From Actinomycetes bacterium (lineage in GTDB: Bacteria; Actinomycetota; Actinomycetes; JAJYSQ01), in NCBI GenBank assembly GCA_021793495.1, contig JAJYSQ010000129.1, positions 1 to 5,968 of the forward strand: a stretch of 5,968 nucleotides of DNA, written 5' to 3'. Shown here one piece after another: positions 1 to 5,681 of this stretch. The notes under the pieces are model-generated. The model was not told the origin of the DNA. It ran no database searches and saw only the letters and a list, made by a program, of their open reading frames with translations. The stretch's first letter is position 1; the number at the start of each line of letters is the position of its first letter. A program made the translations under genes and the position numbers.

Positions 1-219
1 GTCTCGTGGGTCGGCGAAGGCGACGGGTTCCTGGCCGTGGAGGCAGAGACCGCCGAGGGGTCCGCATGGGTGCGGGGCTGGTTTGCCGTCGTGGCACCAC
101 TGTTCGCCGCGGTAGCGGGTCCGGCAGGACGGGCCGGAGATGGTCAGCAACGGCCAGATCCTCATGGCCCTTGGCGCCGCGACGAGCAGCCGCCCGAAGC
201 GTGCGTGACAGGCGGGCAC
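1..219 (-). CDS. Possible 5' part of a Cys/His-rich protein, running off the left edge
   Basis: On the minus strand a reading frame is open from an in-frame TGA at 225-223 to the window edge. It could start at GTG 219 or ATG 165. The ATG has AAGGG just upstream, but only 2 bases away, which is too close for a normal ribosome binding site. From the ATG, 55 residues are visible, with four Cys and several His spaced as in a degenerate zinc ribbon (SCRTRYRGEQWCHDGKP, then PCGPLGGLCLHGQEP). Codon third positions are mostly G/C. I do not recognise the family. The opposite strand is also open here (bases 1 to about 135 in frame 1) with equally biased codons, so strand choice is uncertain. An alternative is the 3' end of a plus-strand gene converging on rsmI. 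Confidence 0.25.
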   Translation of the reverse strand, partial: MPACHARFGRLLVAAPRAMRIWPLLTISGPSCRTRYRGEQWCHDGKPAPHPCGPLGGLCLHGQEPVAFADPRD

Positions 220-406
220 ACGTCACGCTGGCACCGTCGCCGGCCGGCCCGGCCACAGGGGGGCGGGCCGAGCCGGCCGGACGACGTATCGGCCGAGCGG
301 GGGCGCTGCCCGGCCGTCGCCCGTCGCAGGCTGCCGGACGCATCTCCCGCGACGGGACTCGCGGTGGCCCGGCACAGGGGGGCACGGCCATGGCCACCAC
401 AGCTAC
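220..406. other. GC-rich spacer downstream of rsmI
   Basis: No convincing gene is seen. The frames open here on the plus strand are Arg/Pro/Gly-rich and have no recognisable domain, as expected of random high-GC DNA. The stretch holds an imperfect direct repeat (listed separately), an inverted repeat CCCGTCGC/GCGACGGG at 320-327 and 349-356 with a 21-base spacer, and the palindrome GGCCATGGCC at 386-395 just past the rsmI stop. None is followed by a T-run, so I do not call an intrinsic terminator. Confidence 0.4.
246..389. repeat. Imperfect direct repeat, two 24-base copies
   Basis: Copies at 246-269 and 366-389 share GGCCCGG, then CACAGGGGGGC, then GGCC, and differ by single-base gaps and one substitution. 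They are about 120 bases apart. The core CACAGGGGGGC is less trivial than the surrounding G/C alternation. No associated gene or known element is seen. Confidence 0.45.
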
Positions 407-1345
407 CTAACGCCCGGGTCCGGATCTCAGTCCCAGCGACACGCCAGATTTTGCCGTATCCGTACCATCCTGACCCAGACCTGCACCGGGCTGGGCAGCA
501 CCGGCCTTCACGACAGCGTCGTACACGGTCCGCCGCGCACGGCCGGTGCGCCGAGCCACCTCCCGGATCGCGTCCTTGCGCCCCAGCCCGGTAGCCTCGA
601 CGGTCGCCACCTGGGCAGCCAGGTCCTCGGGGCGGGCACGCCGGTCCTGGTGCGTAGGCGTCCCGGGCGGAGCGCCGGCCACCACCACCGTGATCTCACC
701 ACGCACCCCGGCGGCTGCCCATGCTGCCAATTCGTCGAGCCGACCCCGCCGGACCTCCTCGTGGGTCTTGGTCAGCTCCCGACAGACCACCGCCGGACGG
801 TCCGGCCCGAAGGTCTCGGCCAGGTCCGTGAGCGTGGCCGCTACCCGGTGCGGGGCCTCGAACAGCACCAGGGTGCGAGGCTCGCCGACCAGCTCAGCCA
901 GCCGGGCGGCTCGAGGACCGGGTCGGCGTGGCAGGAACCCCTCGAAGCAGAACCGGTCGCAGGCCAGGCCAGAGACGGCCAGCGCGGTGAGCACCGCCGA
1001 GGGCCCGGGAACCGCGGTCACCGGTACGCCGGCGGCGATCGCCGCGACGACCAGCCGGTAACCGGGATCGGAGACCGAGGGCATACCGGCGTCGGTCACC
1101 AGCACCACCCGGTTCCCGGCGAGCATCCGGGCGACCAGCTCGCCTGTCCGCTGCTGCTCGTTTCCGTCGTGGTAGGAGACCACCGGGGCGCTGAGCTGCA
1201 CGCCGAGCGTCGCGACCAACCGGTGCAGCCGGCGGGTGTCCTCGGCAGCCACCACATCGGCTTCCGACAGGACCTCGGACAGCCTCGCCGAGGCATCGGT
1301 CGGGTTGCCGATCGGGGCGCCGGCCAGCACGAGTACGCCGGTCAC
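407..1345 (-). CDS. rsmI: 16S rRNA (cytidine1402-2'-O)-methyltransferase RsmI
   Basis: RsmI uses S-adenosylmethionine to 2'-O-methylate C1402 of 16S rRNA in the ribosomal decoding centre. It belongs to the tetrapyrrole-methylase fold. From the GTG at 1345 the protein has 312 residues. Visible motifs are PIGN (11-14), AEDTR (34-38), the family signature TDAGMPSVSDPG (84-95), PGPSA (113-117), EGFLPRR (about 135-141), FEAPHR (162-167) and CRELTKTHEE (about 188-197). A C-terminal helix-turn-helix-like tail (LGRKDAIREVARRTG) follows at about 254-268. An open frame extends upstream to 1396, but the GTG at 1345 gives the usual N-terminus (TGVLVLAGAPIGN) and has AGGA seven bases upstream, so I chose it. 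The last 30 or so residues after YDAVVKAG are Gly-rich and longer than typical for the family (about 280-290 residues). It is divergent from pmt. Confidence 0.95.
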   Translation of the reverse strand: MTGVLVLAGAPIGNPTDASARLSEVLSEADVVAAEDTRRLHRLVATLGVQLSAPVVSYHDGNEQQRTGELVARMLAGNRVVLVTDAGMPSVSDPGYRLVVAAIAAGVPVTAVPGPSAVLTALAVSGLACDRFCFEGFLPRRPGPRAARLAELVGEPRTLVLFEAPHRVAATLTDLAETFGPDRPAVVCRELTKTHEEVRRGRLDELAAWAAAGVRGEITVVVAGAPPGTPTHQDRRARPEDLAAQVATVEATGLGRKDAIREVARRTGRARRTVYDAVVKAGAAQPGAGLGQDGTDTAKSGVSLGLRSGPGR

Positions 1346-1377
1346 GAGAGAATCCTGACGTAAGTCACGGGGCCATC

Positions 1378-1415
1378 TTGACGTGCCTGGGGGCACCGAT
1401 ACCTACGATGACCCG
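1378..1415 (+). promoter_or_regulatory. Candidate promoter of pmt, giving a leaderless mRNA
   Basis: TACGAT at 1404-1409 matches an actinobacterial -10 element and lies six bases before the ATG at 1416. Transcription would therefore begin at or next to the start codon. TTGACG at 1378-1383 is a good -35 match, but its 20-base spacing is longer than usual. No Shine-Dalgarno sequence precedes the ATG, which agrees with a leaderless message. The site is inferred from motif match only. Confidence 0.4.
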
Positions 1416-2972
1416 ATGGCCACCACGGTTGCCCCGACCATGCCCGCGCCCCGAGGGCCCGGCGCGACGCTGCGCTGGCCCCGGGGTTTCTGGCGGTCCC
1501 GGCTGGTCGAACCGATGCCAGACGACCGGGTCGCGGGCTGGCTGTGGCCGCTGGCGGTCGCGGTGATCGCCGGGGTGCTGCGCTTCTGGCGGCTGGGCAC
1601 CCCGAGCACTCACGTGTTCGACGAGGTCTACTACCCAGTCAACGCCTGGCAGATGATCCACTACGGGGTGGCGTACGTGCCCGGCACCGGGACGGGCACC
1701 GGACCGCAGTTCCTCGCCCACCCTCCGGCAGGCAAGTGGGTCATCGCGCTGGGCGAGCTGGTGTTCGGCAACACCCCCCTGGGGTGGCGGGTCATGGTCG
1801 CGCTGGCCGGCACGCTCACGGTGCTGATGGTCGCCCGGATCGGGCGTCGGCTGTTCCGTTCCACCCTGCTGGGCACGGTTGCTGCCGTGCTGCTGGCCTT
1901 CGACGGGTTGAGCTTCGTGATGAGCCGGACCGGGCTGCTGGACAACCTGGTGACGTTCTGGGCGCTGGCGGCGTTCGGGCTGCTGCTGCTCGACCGGGAC
2001 CGCACCCGGTTGCGGCTGGGCCGACGGATCGAGCGCAACGGCACCCGGGGGGTAGGTCCCGGAATGGGGGTACGCCCGTACCGGATCGCCGCCGGCCTCG
2101 CCCTGGGCCTGGGCTCGGCGTCGAAGTGGAGCGGGCTGTACTTCCTGGCCGTGTTCGCGGTGATGAGCCTGGTGTGGGACGTCGGGGCCCGGCGCACCAT
2201 CGGGGTGCGGCGTCCGGTCCTGGCCGCGCTGGTCCGCGACTCCGTGCCGGCGTTCCTGTCCACGGTGCTGCTGGCTGCCGGCGTCTACCTGATCAGCTGG
2301 GCCGGGTGGTTCCTGTCCGGGGACAAGGGATGGGACCGGAACTGGGCGCAAGGTGCGGGACCGTCGCACTACTCCTGGATCCCCGCATCGCTGCGTAGCC
2401 TGTGGCACTACCAGGTACAGATGTACGACTTCAATATCAACCTGCGGACCTTCCATCCGTACATGTCCAACCCGTGGTCGTGGAGCATCATGGGCCGGCC
2501 AACCTCCTTCTACTACGAGGCGCCGACCCAAGGGCACGCCGGTTGCCAGGTTGCGCACTGCTCGTCGGCGATCACCTCGCTGGGCACGCCGGCATTCTGG
2601 TGGGCGGCGACTGCGGCGCTGTTCGTGGTGGCCGCGGTGTGGATCGGTCGGCGCGACTGGCGGGCCGGAGCGGTGCTCGCCGGGGTGCTGGCCGGCTGGG
2701 GACCGTGGTTCCAGTACCAGGACCGGACCATCTTCACGTTCTACGCCGTGGCCTTCGCCCCCTGGATGGCGCTGGCCGTGGCCATGGTGGCCGGCCTGGT
2801 CCTCGGTGGTCCGCAGGCCTCAGCGCACCGCCGGGTGGTGGGGGCCAGCACGGTGGGGACGTACCTGCTGCTGGTCATCGCCAACTTCGTGTGGCTGTAC
2901 CCGGTGCTGGCCGCCGAGGTCATCCCGTACTCCCAGTGGGCCGCGCGGATGTGGTTTCCCAGCTGGATCTGA
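1416..2972 (+). CDS. pmt: Polyprenyl-phosphate-mannose protein O-mannosyltransferase (Pmt, GT39)
   Basis: This membrane enzyme transfers mannose from polyprenyl-phosphate-mannose to Ser/Thr of secreted proteins on the outer face of the membrane, coupled to Sec export in actinobacteria. The 518-residue protein starts MATTVAPTMP. A hydrophobic helix at about 42-55 leads into THVFDEVYY, whose Asp69-Glu70 pair corresponds to the catalytic acidic pair of the family. Then come HPPAGKW (102-108), SRTGLLDN (170-177), SASKWSGLYF (234-243) and HPYMSNPWSW (347-356). Late helices include RTIFTFYAVAFAPW (437-450), and the C-terminus is WFPSWI. Multiple hydrophobic segments between these motifs fit the family's roughly 11-helix topology, and the length is normal. 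I chose the ATG at 1416 over an in-frame GTG at 1383 because the candidate -10 lies between them. An M. tuberculosis orthologue (Rv1002c) is likewise divergent from rsmI. The 3' end overlaps the decayed antisense HxlR frame by about 50 bases. Confidence 0.93.
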   Translation: MATTVAPTMPAPRGPGATLRWPRGFWRSRLVEPMPDDRVAGWLWPLAVAVIAGVLRFWRLGTPSTHVFDEVYYPVNAWQMIHYGVAYVPGTGTGTGPQFLAHPPAGKWVIALGELVFGNTPLGWRVMVALAGTLTVLMVARIGRRLFRSTLLGTVAAVLLAFDGLSFVMSRTGLLDNLVTFWALAAFGLLLLDRDRTRLRLGRRIERNGTRGVGPGMGVRPYRIAAGLALGLGSASKWSGLYFLAVFAVMSLVWDVGARRTIGVRRPVLAALVRDSVPAFLSTVLLAAGVYLISWAGWFLSGDKGWDRNWAQGAGPSHYSWIPASLRSLWHYQVQMYDFNINLRTFHPYMSNPWSWSIMGRPTSFYYEAPTQGHAGCQVAHCSSAITSLGTPAFWWAATAALFVVAAVWIGRRDWRAGAVLAGVLAGWGPWFQYQDRTIFTFYAVAFAPWMALAVAMVAGLVLGGPQASAHRRVVGASTVGTYLLLVIANFVWLYPVLAAEVIPYSQWAARMWFPSWI

Positions 2973-3220
2973 CGGGGGCTGGACCGGGGCTCCACCGTTC
3001 GACCCACCGGCTCAGTGCGGCCACGACCTCGGCCAGGTCCCGTGCCTTGCTGGTCAGGTCGTACTCGATACGCACCGGAGTCACCGGGTGGACGGATGGC
3101 CCTCACGATCGCCCCGGTCCAGCGTCGGCCGAGGATCTCCGCCGCATGGTGGTAACGCGGGCAGAACGGGCTCAACGCCGAGCGTTGCTCAGCGGCCTCC
3201 GGGTCCACACGCACGATCAT
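2920..3220 (-). pseudogene. HxlR-family transcriptional regulator, internally deleted
   Basis: HxlR (MarR-like winged-helix) proteins are small DNA-binding regulators with an N-terminal Cys. From ATG 3220 the frame reads MIVRVDPEAAEQRSALSPF and then CPRYHHAAEILGRRWTGAIV, which is the classic HxlR N-terminal helix. Near 3080-3105 homology stops. It resumes in a different frame with TPVRIEYDLTSKARDLAEVV and AALSRWVERW, the family's C-terminal strand and helix, ending at TGA 2922-2920. The block that should lie between them (roughly 40 residues: the FxEL recognition helix, LSERLRELE and the wing) is absent, and the two halves are out of frame. A functional repressor is therefore not expected. 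The surviving 3' end runs antisense into the end of pmt, so the original stop may have been elsewhere. Identification of both halves is firm. The deletion size is estimated from family layout. Confidence 0.8.
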
Positions 3221-3222
3221 CG

Positions 3223-3239
3223 TCACCACCCAATGGTGA
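3223..3239. promoter_or_regulatory. Dyad next to the HxlR start, candidate operator
   Basis: TCACCA at 3223-3228 and TGGTGA at 3234-3239 form a perfect six-base inverted repeat with a five-base spacer. It lies two bases upstream of the HxlR ATG and over the predicted transcription start. This position suits autorepression by a dimeric regulator. The HxlR gene is now broken, so the site may be a relic. Function is inferred from position and symmetry. Confidence 0.4.
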
Positions 3240-3242
3240 TCT

Positions 3243-3272
3243 CTCATAAGCGACTTGATAAAAGGATGTCAC
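3243..3272 (-). promoter_or_regulatory. Candidate sigma70-type promoter of the HxlR relic
   Basis: On the minus strand GTGACA (3272-3267) and TATGAG (3248-3243) are separated by 18 bases in a local AT-rich patch that stands out from the GC-rich surroundings. The predicted start near 3236 falls in the TCACCA/TGGTGA dyad and leaves a leader of about 16 bases before ATG 3220. Confidence 0.4.
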
Positions 3273-3289
3273 TCGGTGGGCCCCACCGA
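3273..3289. repeat. Perfect 7-bp inverted repeat with 3-base loop
   Basis: TCGGTGG (3273-3279) and CCACCGA (3283-3289) flank GCC. There is no T-run after it on either strand, so a terminator role is weak. It abuts the candidate -35 element of the HxlR relic and could be a second binding site or a remnant of an end-of-transcription hairpin from the fragments to its right. Confidence 0.35.
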
Positions 3290-3350
3290 CCGGTACGTCC
3301 TGGAGCCACTGGCCGACGCCTGGCTGACTCCTCCCGACCACGTGGCCGGG

Positions 3351-3629
3351 TCACGGATCTGCGTGGCGTGCGAGCCACGAGGGGAACGTCGACGCCCGCT
3401 CGAGCGCCGCCTCGACCTTGGCGTGACGCAGCACCAGACAGCACCAGAGGCCGGCCAACCAGCCAGGAGTCGCTGGTTCGTCCACCCGTACCACCCCGTG
3501 GCCCCGGTGCAACCCGGCCAGCATCTCGTCATGAGGACACCTCGGTGACGGCGGTCGACGGGTCGTGCCGGACTCGGGTCTCCGGCAGCACCGCCGCAGG
3601 AGCCGACGCCCCCAGGCGATCGTCTCCTC
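3351..3629 (-). pseudogene. Unidentified coding-like fragment(s) with a frame change
   Basis: Two minus-strand stretches have normal-looking composition and G/C-ending codons but lie in different frames. The right part reads LGASAPAAVLPETRVRHDPS and then TAVTEVSS, ending in TGA at 3531-3529. The left part contains HDEMLAGLHRGHGVVRVDEP and, further on, HAKVEAALERASTFPSWLAR, ending in TGA at 3351. Read with one frame switch near 3530 they could be one former protein, or the tail of the hydrolase relic followed by a separate gene piece. I do not recognise the family. Treating it as one broken gene is an inference from composition and from the decay on both sides. Confidence 0.3.
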
Positions 3630-3984
3630 GCTCTCACCGGACAGGAATCTTTCGATCGTCGTGACCGGGCGACCGGGGTCTCGAACATCGGGCAGCGCCC
3701 GGCGTTGGCGAGGACCTCCATGCTCGCGTCGGGGTACCACGGCAGCGAGGTCTGCTCCATGACGGCCGCGGACAGCGCGGAGTCGTGCTCGCCGCCGACG
3801 ACCAGCACCGGGTGTCGGCGAATCCTTGGCCCGCTCGGAGAAGTTGGTGTGCGCCCACGCCTCCAGCACGGCACCAATCGATTCCCGGGTCGAGTTCTCC
3901 ACCGAGCCGGCGGTGACGTGGGGGTGGCCGTGGTGCGCTCCTCGGGTCCGCGGAATCGTGGCCCGTGACGACGATCGCGGGCGC
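3630..3984 (-). pseudogene. Alpha/beta hydrolase, C-terminal remnant with frameshifts
   Basis: The fragment reads HPHVTAGSVENSTRESIGAV and then LEAWAHTNFSERAKDSPTP in one frame (about 3926-3815). It jumps one base near 3809-3812 into VLVVGGEHDSALSAAVMEQT, SLPWYPDASMEVLANAGRCP and MFETPVA. It then returns near 3661-3680 to the first frame with TTIERFLSGE. This is the C-terminal third of an alpha/beta-fold hydrolase. GEHD (about 3785-3796) carries the acid-loop Asp. The motif normally read as NAGHxPMxETP has Arg at 3695-3697 where the catalytic His should be. The N-terminal part with the nucleophile and oxyanion loop is missing, since the homologous frame begins right at the end of the CopD-like gene. 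One inserted and one deleted base, a lost catalytic residue and a missing front half together indicate a dead gene. Confidence 0.8.
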
Positions 3985-4386
3985 TCATCCGGCGAGAAGC
4001 ACGCCGAGGAACAACGCGCTCAGCGCGGTCAGCCCCGTCAGGGCACCCCAGACGGCCAGCCCCACGGTTGTCCGAGAACGGGAGTGCAGCACGGCCGTGA
4101 CGCCCGAGAGCGCCACGACGACCAGCTTCACCACCAACGTGGTCAGGTACGGACCGTGCAGCTGGCTGCGCACCGCGACCATGTTCCACACCCCGGTAGC
4201 CAGCAGCACCCCGTACGCTGGCCAGGCAACCACGTTGAACCGGCGGGCCGCGGTGCGTGGCGCACTCGGGGAGAGCTGGCGCAGCACCGGTACGAGGGCA
4301 GCCAGCACGAGCTGTCCGCCCACCCAGACGGTGGCCGCCAGCACATGCAGGAAGAGGCGGACGGTGTCCGCGGTGACGCTCAGCAC
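3985..4386 (-). CDS. CopD-like four-helix membrane protein
   Basis: A 133-residue integral membrane protein with four predicted helices at about 11-33, 52-70, 80-101 and 108-131. Helix 1 holds LHVLAATVWVGGQL, the start typical of CopD/DUF2269-type and related small membrane proteins. His14, His77, Lys87 and His101 lie in or near helices and could bind haem or metal. The His in helix 1 plus Lys/His in helix 3 also recalls the HemJ-like fold, although overall similarity looks closer to CopD. I chose GTG 4386 because GGGAG lies eight bases upstream and it leaves a 40-base gap after the previous gene. An ATG at 4437 would add a Pro/Asp-rich unlikely N-terminus and overlap the upstream stop. It is probably the last gene of the operon with the 12-helix protein. 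A role in copper or haem handling is inferred. Confidence 0.72.
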   Translation of the reverse strand: MLSVTADTVRLFLHVLAATVWVGGQLVLAALVPVLRQLSPSAPRTAARRFNVVAWPAYGVLLATGVWNMVAVRSQLHGPYLTTLVVKLVVVALSGVTAVLHSRSRTTVGLAVWGALTGLTALSALFLGVLLAG

Positions 4387-4426
4387 CGGTGGGTCTCCCG
4401 GGTCAGCAGGGTGGGCAGCAGCAGGA

Positions 4427-5674
4427 TCATGGCGCACGCCGGACGGTCATCGCTGCCACGGCCACGGGCAGGAAGCTGCCGAGCCCGACCGCGACGGCCA
4501 CCTGAGCCGCCAGGTGAACCGGCCCGGGCATGGGGAGCACGGTAGCCAACGCACCCAGGTTGGTCAGGAACAGTCGCGCGGTTCCGGCACGGTTGAGGAT
4601 GATGCTCATCCGCTTGCCGGCGGCTGGACCGCCGCCGAGCAGCACGGGCAGCAGGAACGACAAGGCGCCGACCAGGACCTGGGCGACCACCCCGACGGCC
4701 ATCAGGGGGGCAAGCCGGTCGGCGACCCGATCGACGTGCGCACCCGCGGTGGCCAGGGCGGTGACATCCCACACCAGGGCCGCGACCAACCAGCCGATCG
4801 CCGCCGCCAACGACCAGGACGCCACGTCGTGCGGACGGCGTACGCGGGCAGCGCGCACCGAGGGGCGCAGGAACAGCAGGACCCCGGTGGCGTACACCGC
4901 CATGCCGACGGCGGCTACCGCCGGGTGACCCACAAGCAGGGTCGTGGCTGCCAGGGTGAGCCCGGCGACGCAGAGCGCGAGCACCCATCGGGCCAGTCGT
5001 GGTGCGTCGGTCGGCATCCGCGTGTGCAGCGCGGCCGGCCAGAGCATGACCAGGGTGCCGAGCACCGTCAGCCCTACCCACCCGAAGACGTTGACGTGCG
5101 CGTGGAAGGCCACCAGGAACTGCGCATCGTGCTCGCTGATGGGGTGCCCGAGCCCCGCCGCTCCGGTGCCGAGCACCGCTCCCGAGGCCGCTCCGGCGAC
5201 CAGGAAGACCGCCGCGGCCACGTAGAACCACACGGTGACCCGCAGCCGCCCGGCCAGGCTGTGTCGGATCAGCCGTACCAATCGGACCGTTCCGGCCAGC
5301 ACCGCCGCGGCGACCAGGACCGCCCCGGCCACGACCAGCGTGGGGAAGCGTCCATCGACCCCGACCAGCACCCCGAGCACCCCGACGTTGAGCCCGACGA
5401 GCTGCCCGATGCCCCACCAGGCTCCTGCTGGCCGAGCATGCAGCAGGGTCTCGGAGAAGTGAGCGCTGTAGACGACGATCGCGTTGCTCGCCGCGCCGAG
5501 GAACATCAGGTGCAGCGACACCCACCGGGGCATCGCCACCAGACGAGGGTCGGCGGCGACGACCAGTGCCGCCGTGAGGTACGCGAGGATGACCACGGCC
5601 ACCGGACGATGACGCTGCCGGCGGCCCACGGTCGTGGCCCCGGGCGCGGCCGCACCCCGGCGCTCAGGAGCCAC
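4427..5674 (-). CDS. 12-helix membrane protein, haem-copper-oxidase-like / nitrite-reductase membrane-domain type
   Basis: About 415 residues from GTG 5674, with roughly 12 hydrophobic segments (approximate helix positions 25-41, 53-71, 89-106, 112-134, 146-168, 185-212, 229-248, 252-270, 287-306, 322-346, 366-382, 387-409). Motifs are WVSLHLMFLGAASNAIVVYS with His55, then AHFSETLL with His72, and FHAHVNVFGWVGLTVLGTLV with His191 and His193 followed by MLWP. From memory these resemble the membrane half that precedes copper nitrite reductase/multicopper oxidase domains in actinobacterial fusion proteins, and more distantly subunit I of haem-copper oxidases. Here there is no cupredoxin domain: the protein ends shortly after helix 12 (AMTVRRAP). 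The start is unsettled. GTG 5674 begins seven bases after the DUF2249 stop but has no clear Shine-Dalgarno; ATG 5761 or ATG 5806 in the same frame would overlap the DUF2249 gene. The substrate is unknown. Haem or copper binding by the His residues is inferred. Confidence 0.7.
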   Translation of the reverse strand: MAPERRGAAAPGATTVGRRQRHRPVAVVILAYLTAALVVAADPRLVAMPRWVSLHLMFLGAASNAIVVYSAHFSETLLHARPAGAWWGIGQLVGLNVGVLGVLVGVDGRFPTLVVAGAVLVAAAVLAGTVRLVRLIRHSLAGRLRVTVWFYVAAAVFLVAGAASGAVLGTGAAGLGHPISEHDAQFLVAFHAHVNVFGWVGLTVLGTLVMLWPAALHTRMPTDAPRLARWVLALCVAGLTLAATTLLVGHPAVAAVGMAVYATGVLLFLRPSVRAARVRRPHDVASWSLAAAIGWLVAALVWDVTALATAGAHVDRVADRLAPLMAVGVVAQVLVGALSFLLPVLLGGGPAAGKRMSIILNRAGTARLFLTNLGALATVLPMPGPVHLAAQVAVAVGLGSFLPVAVAAMTVRRAP

Positions 5675-5681
5675 CGGCTGG

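Noticed and set aside
320..395. Inverted repeats as an rsmI terminator
   Set aside because: The stems are short or widely spaced, there is no T-run, and such pairs are common by chance at this GC content.
37..594. 185-residue plus-strand frame
   Set aside because: It would overlap the rsmI 3' end by nearly 190 bases. After about base 135 it becomes Arg/Pro-rich without domain features. Only its first part might be coding.
650..1363. 237-residue plus-strand open frame
   Set aside because: It is antisense to rsmI and of low-complexity composition.
1365..2558. 397-residue minus-strand open frame
   Set aside because: It is antisense to pmt, rich in Pro/Gln/His/Arg, with no recognisable motif. 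pmt has clear family motifs over the same bases.
3269..4189. 306-residue minus-strand frame as an intact hydrolase
   Set aside because: Only its middle (about 3670-3810) has hydrolase sequence. The homologous flanks are in another frame, and its N-terminal third overlaps the CopD-like gene.
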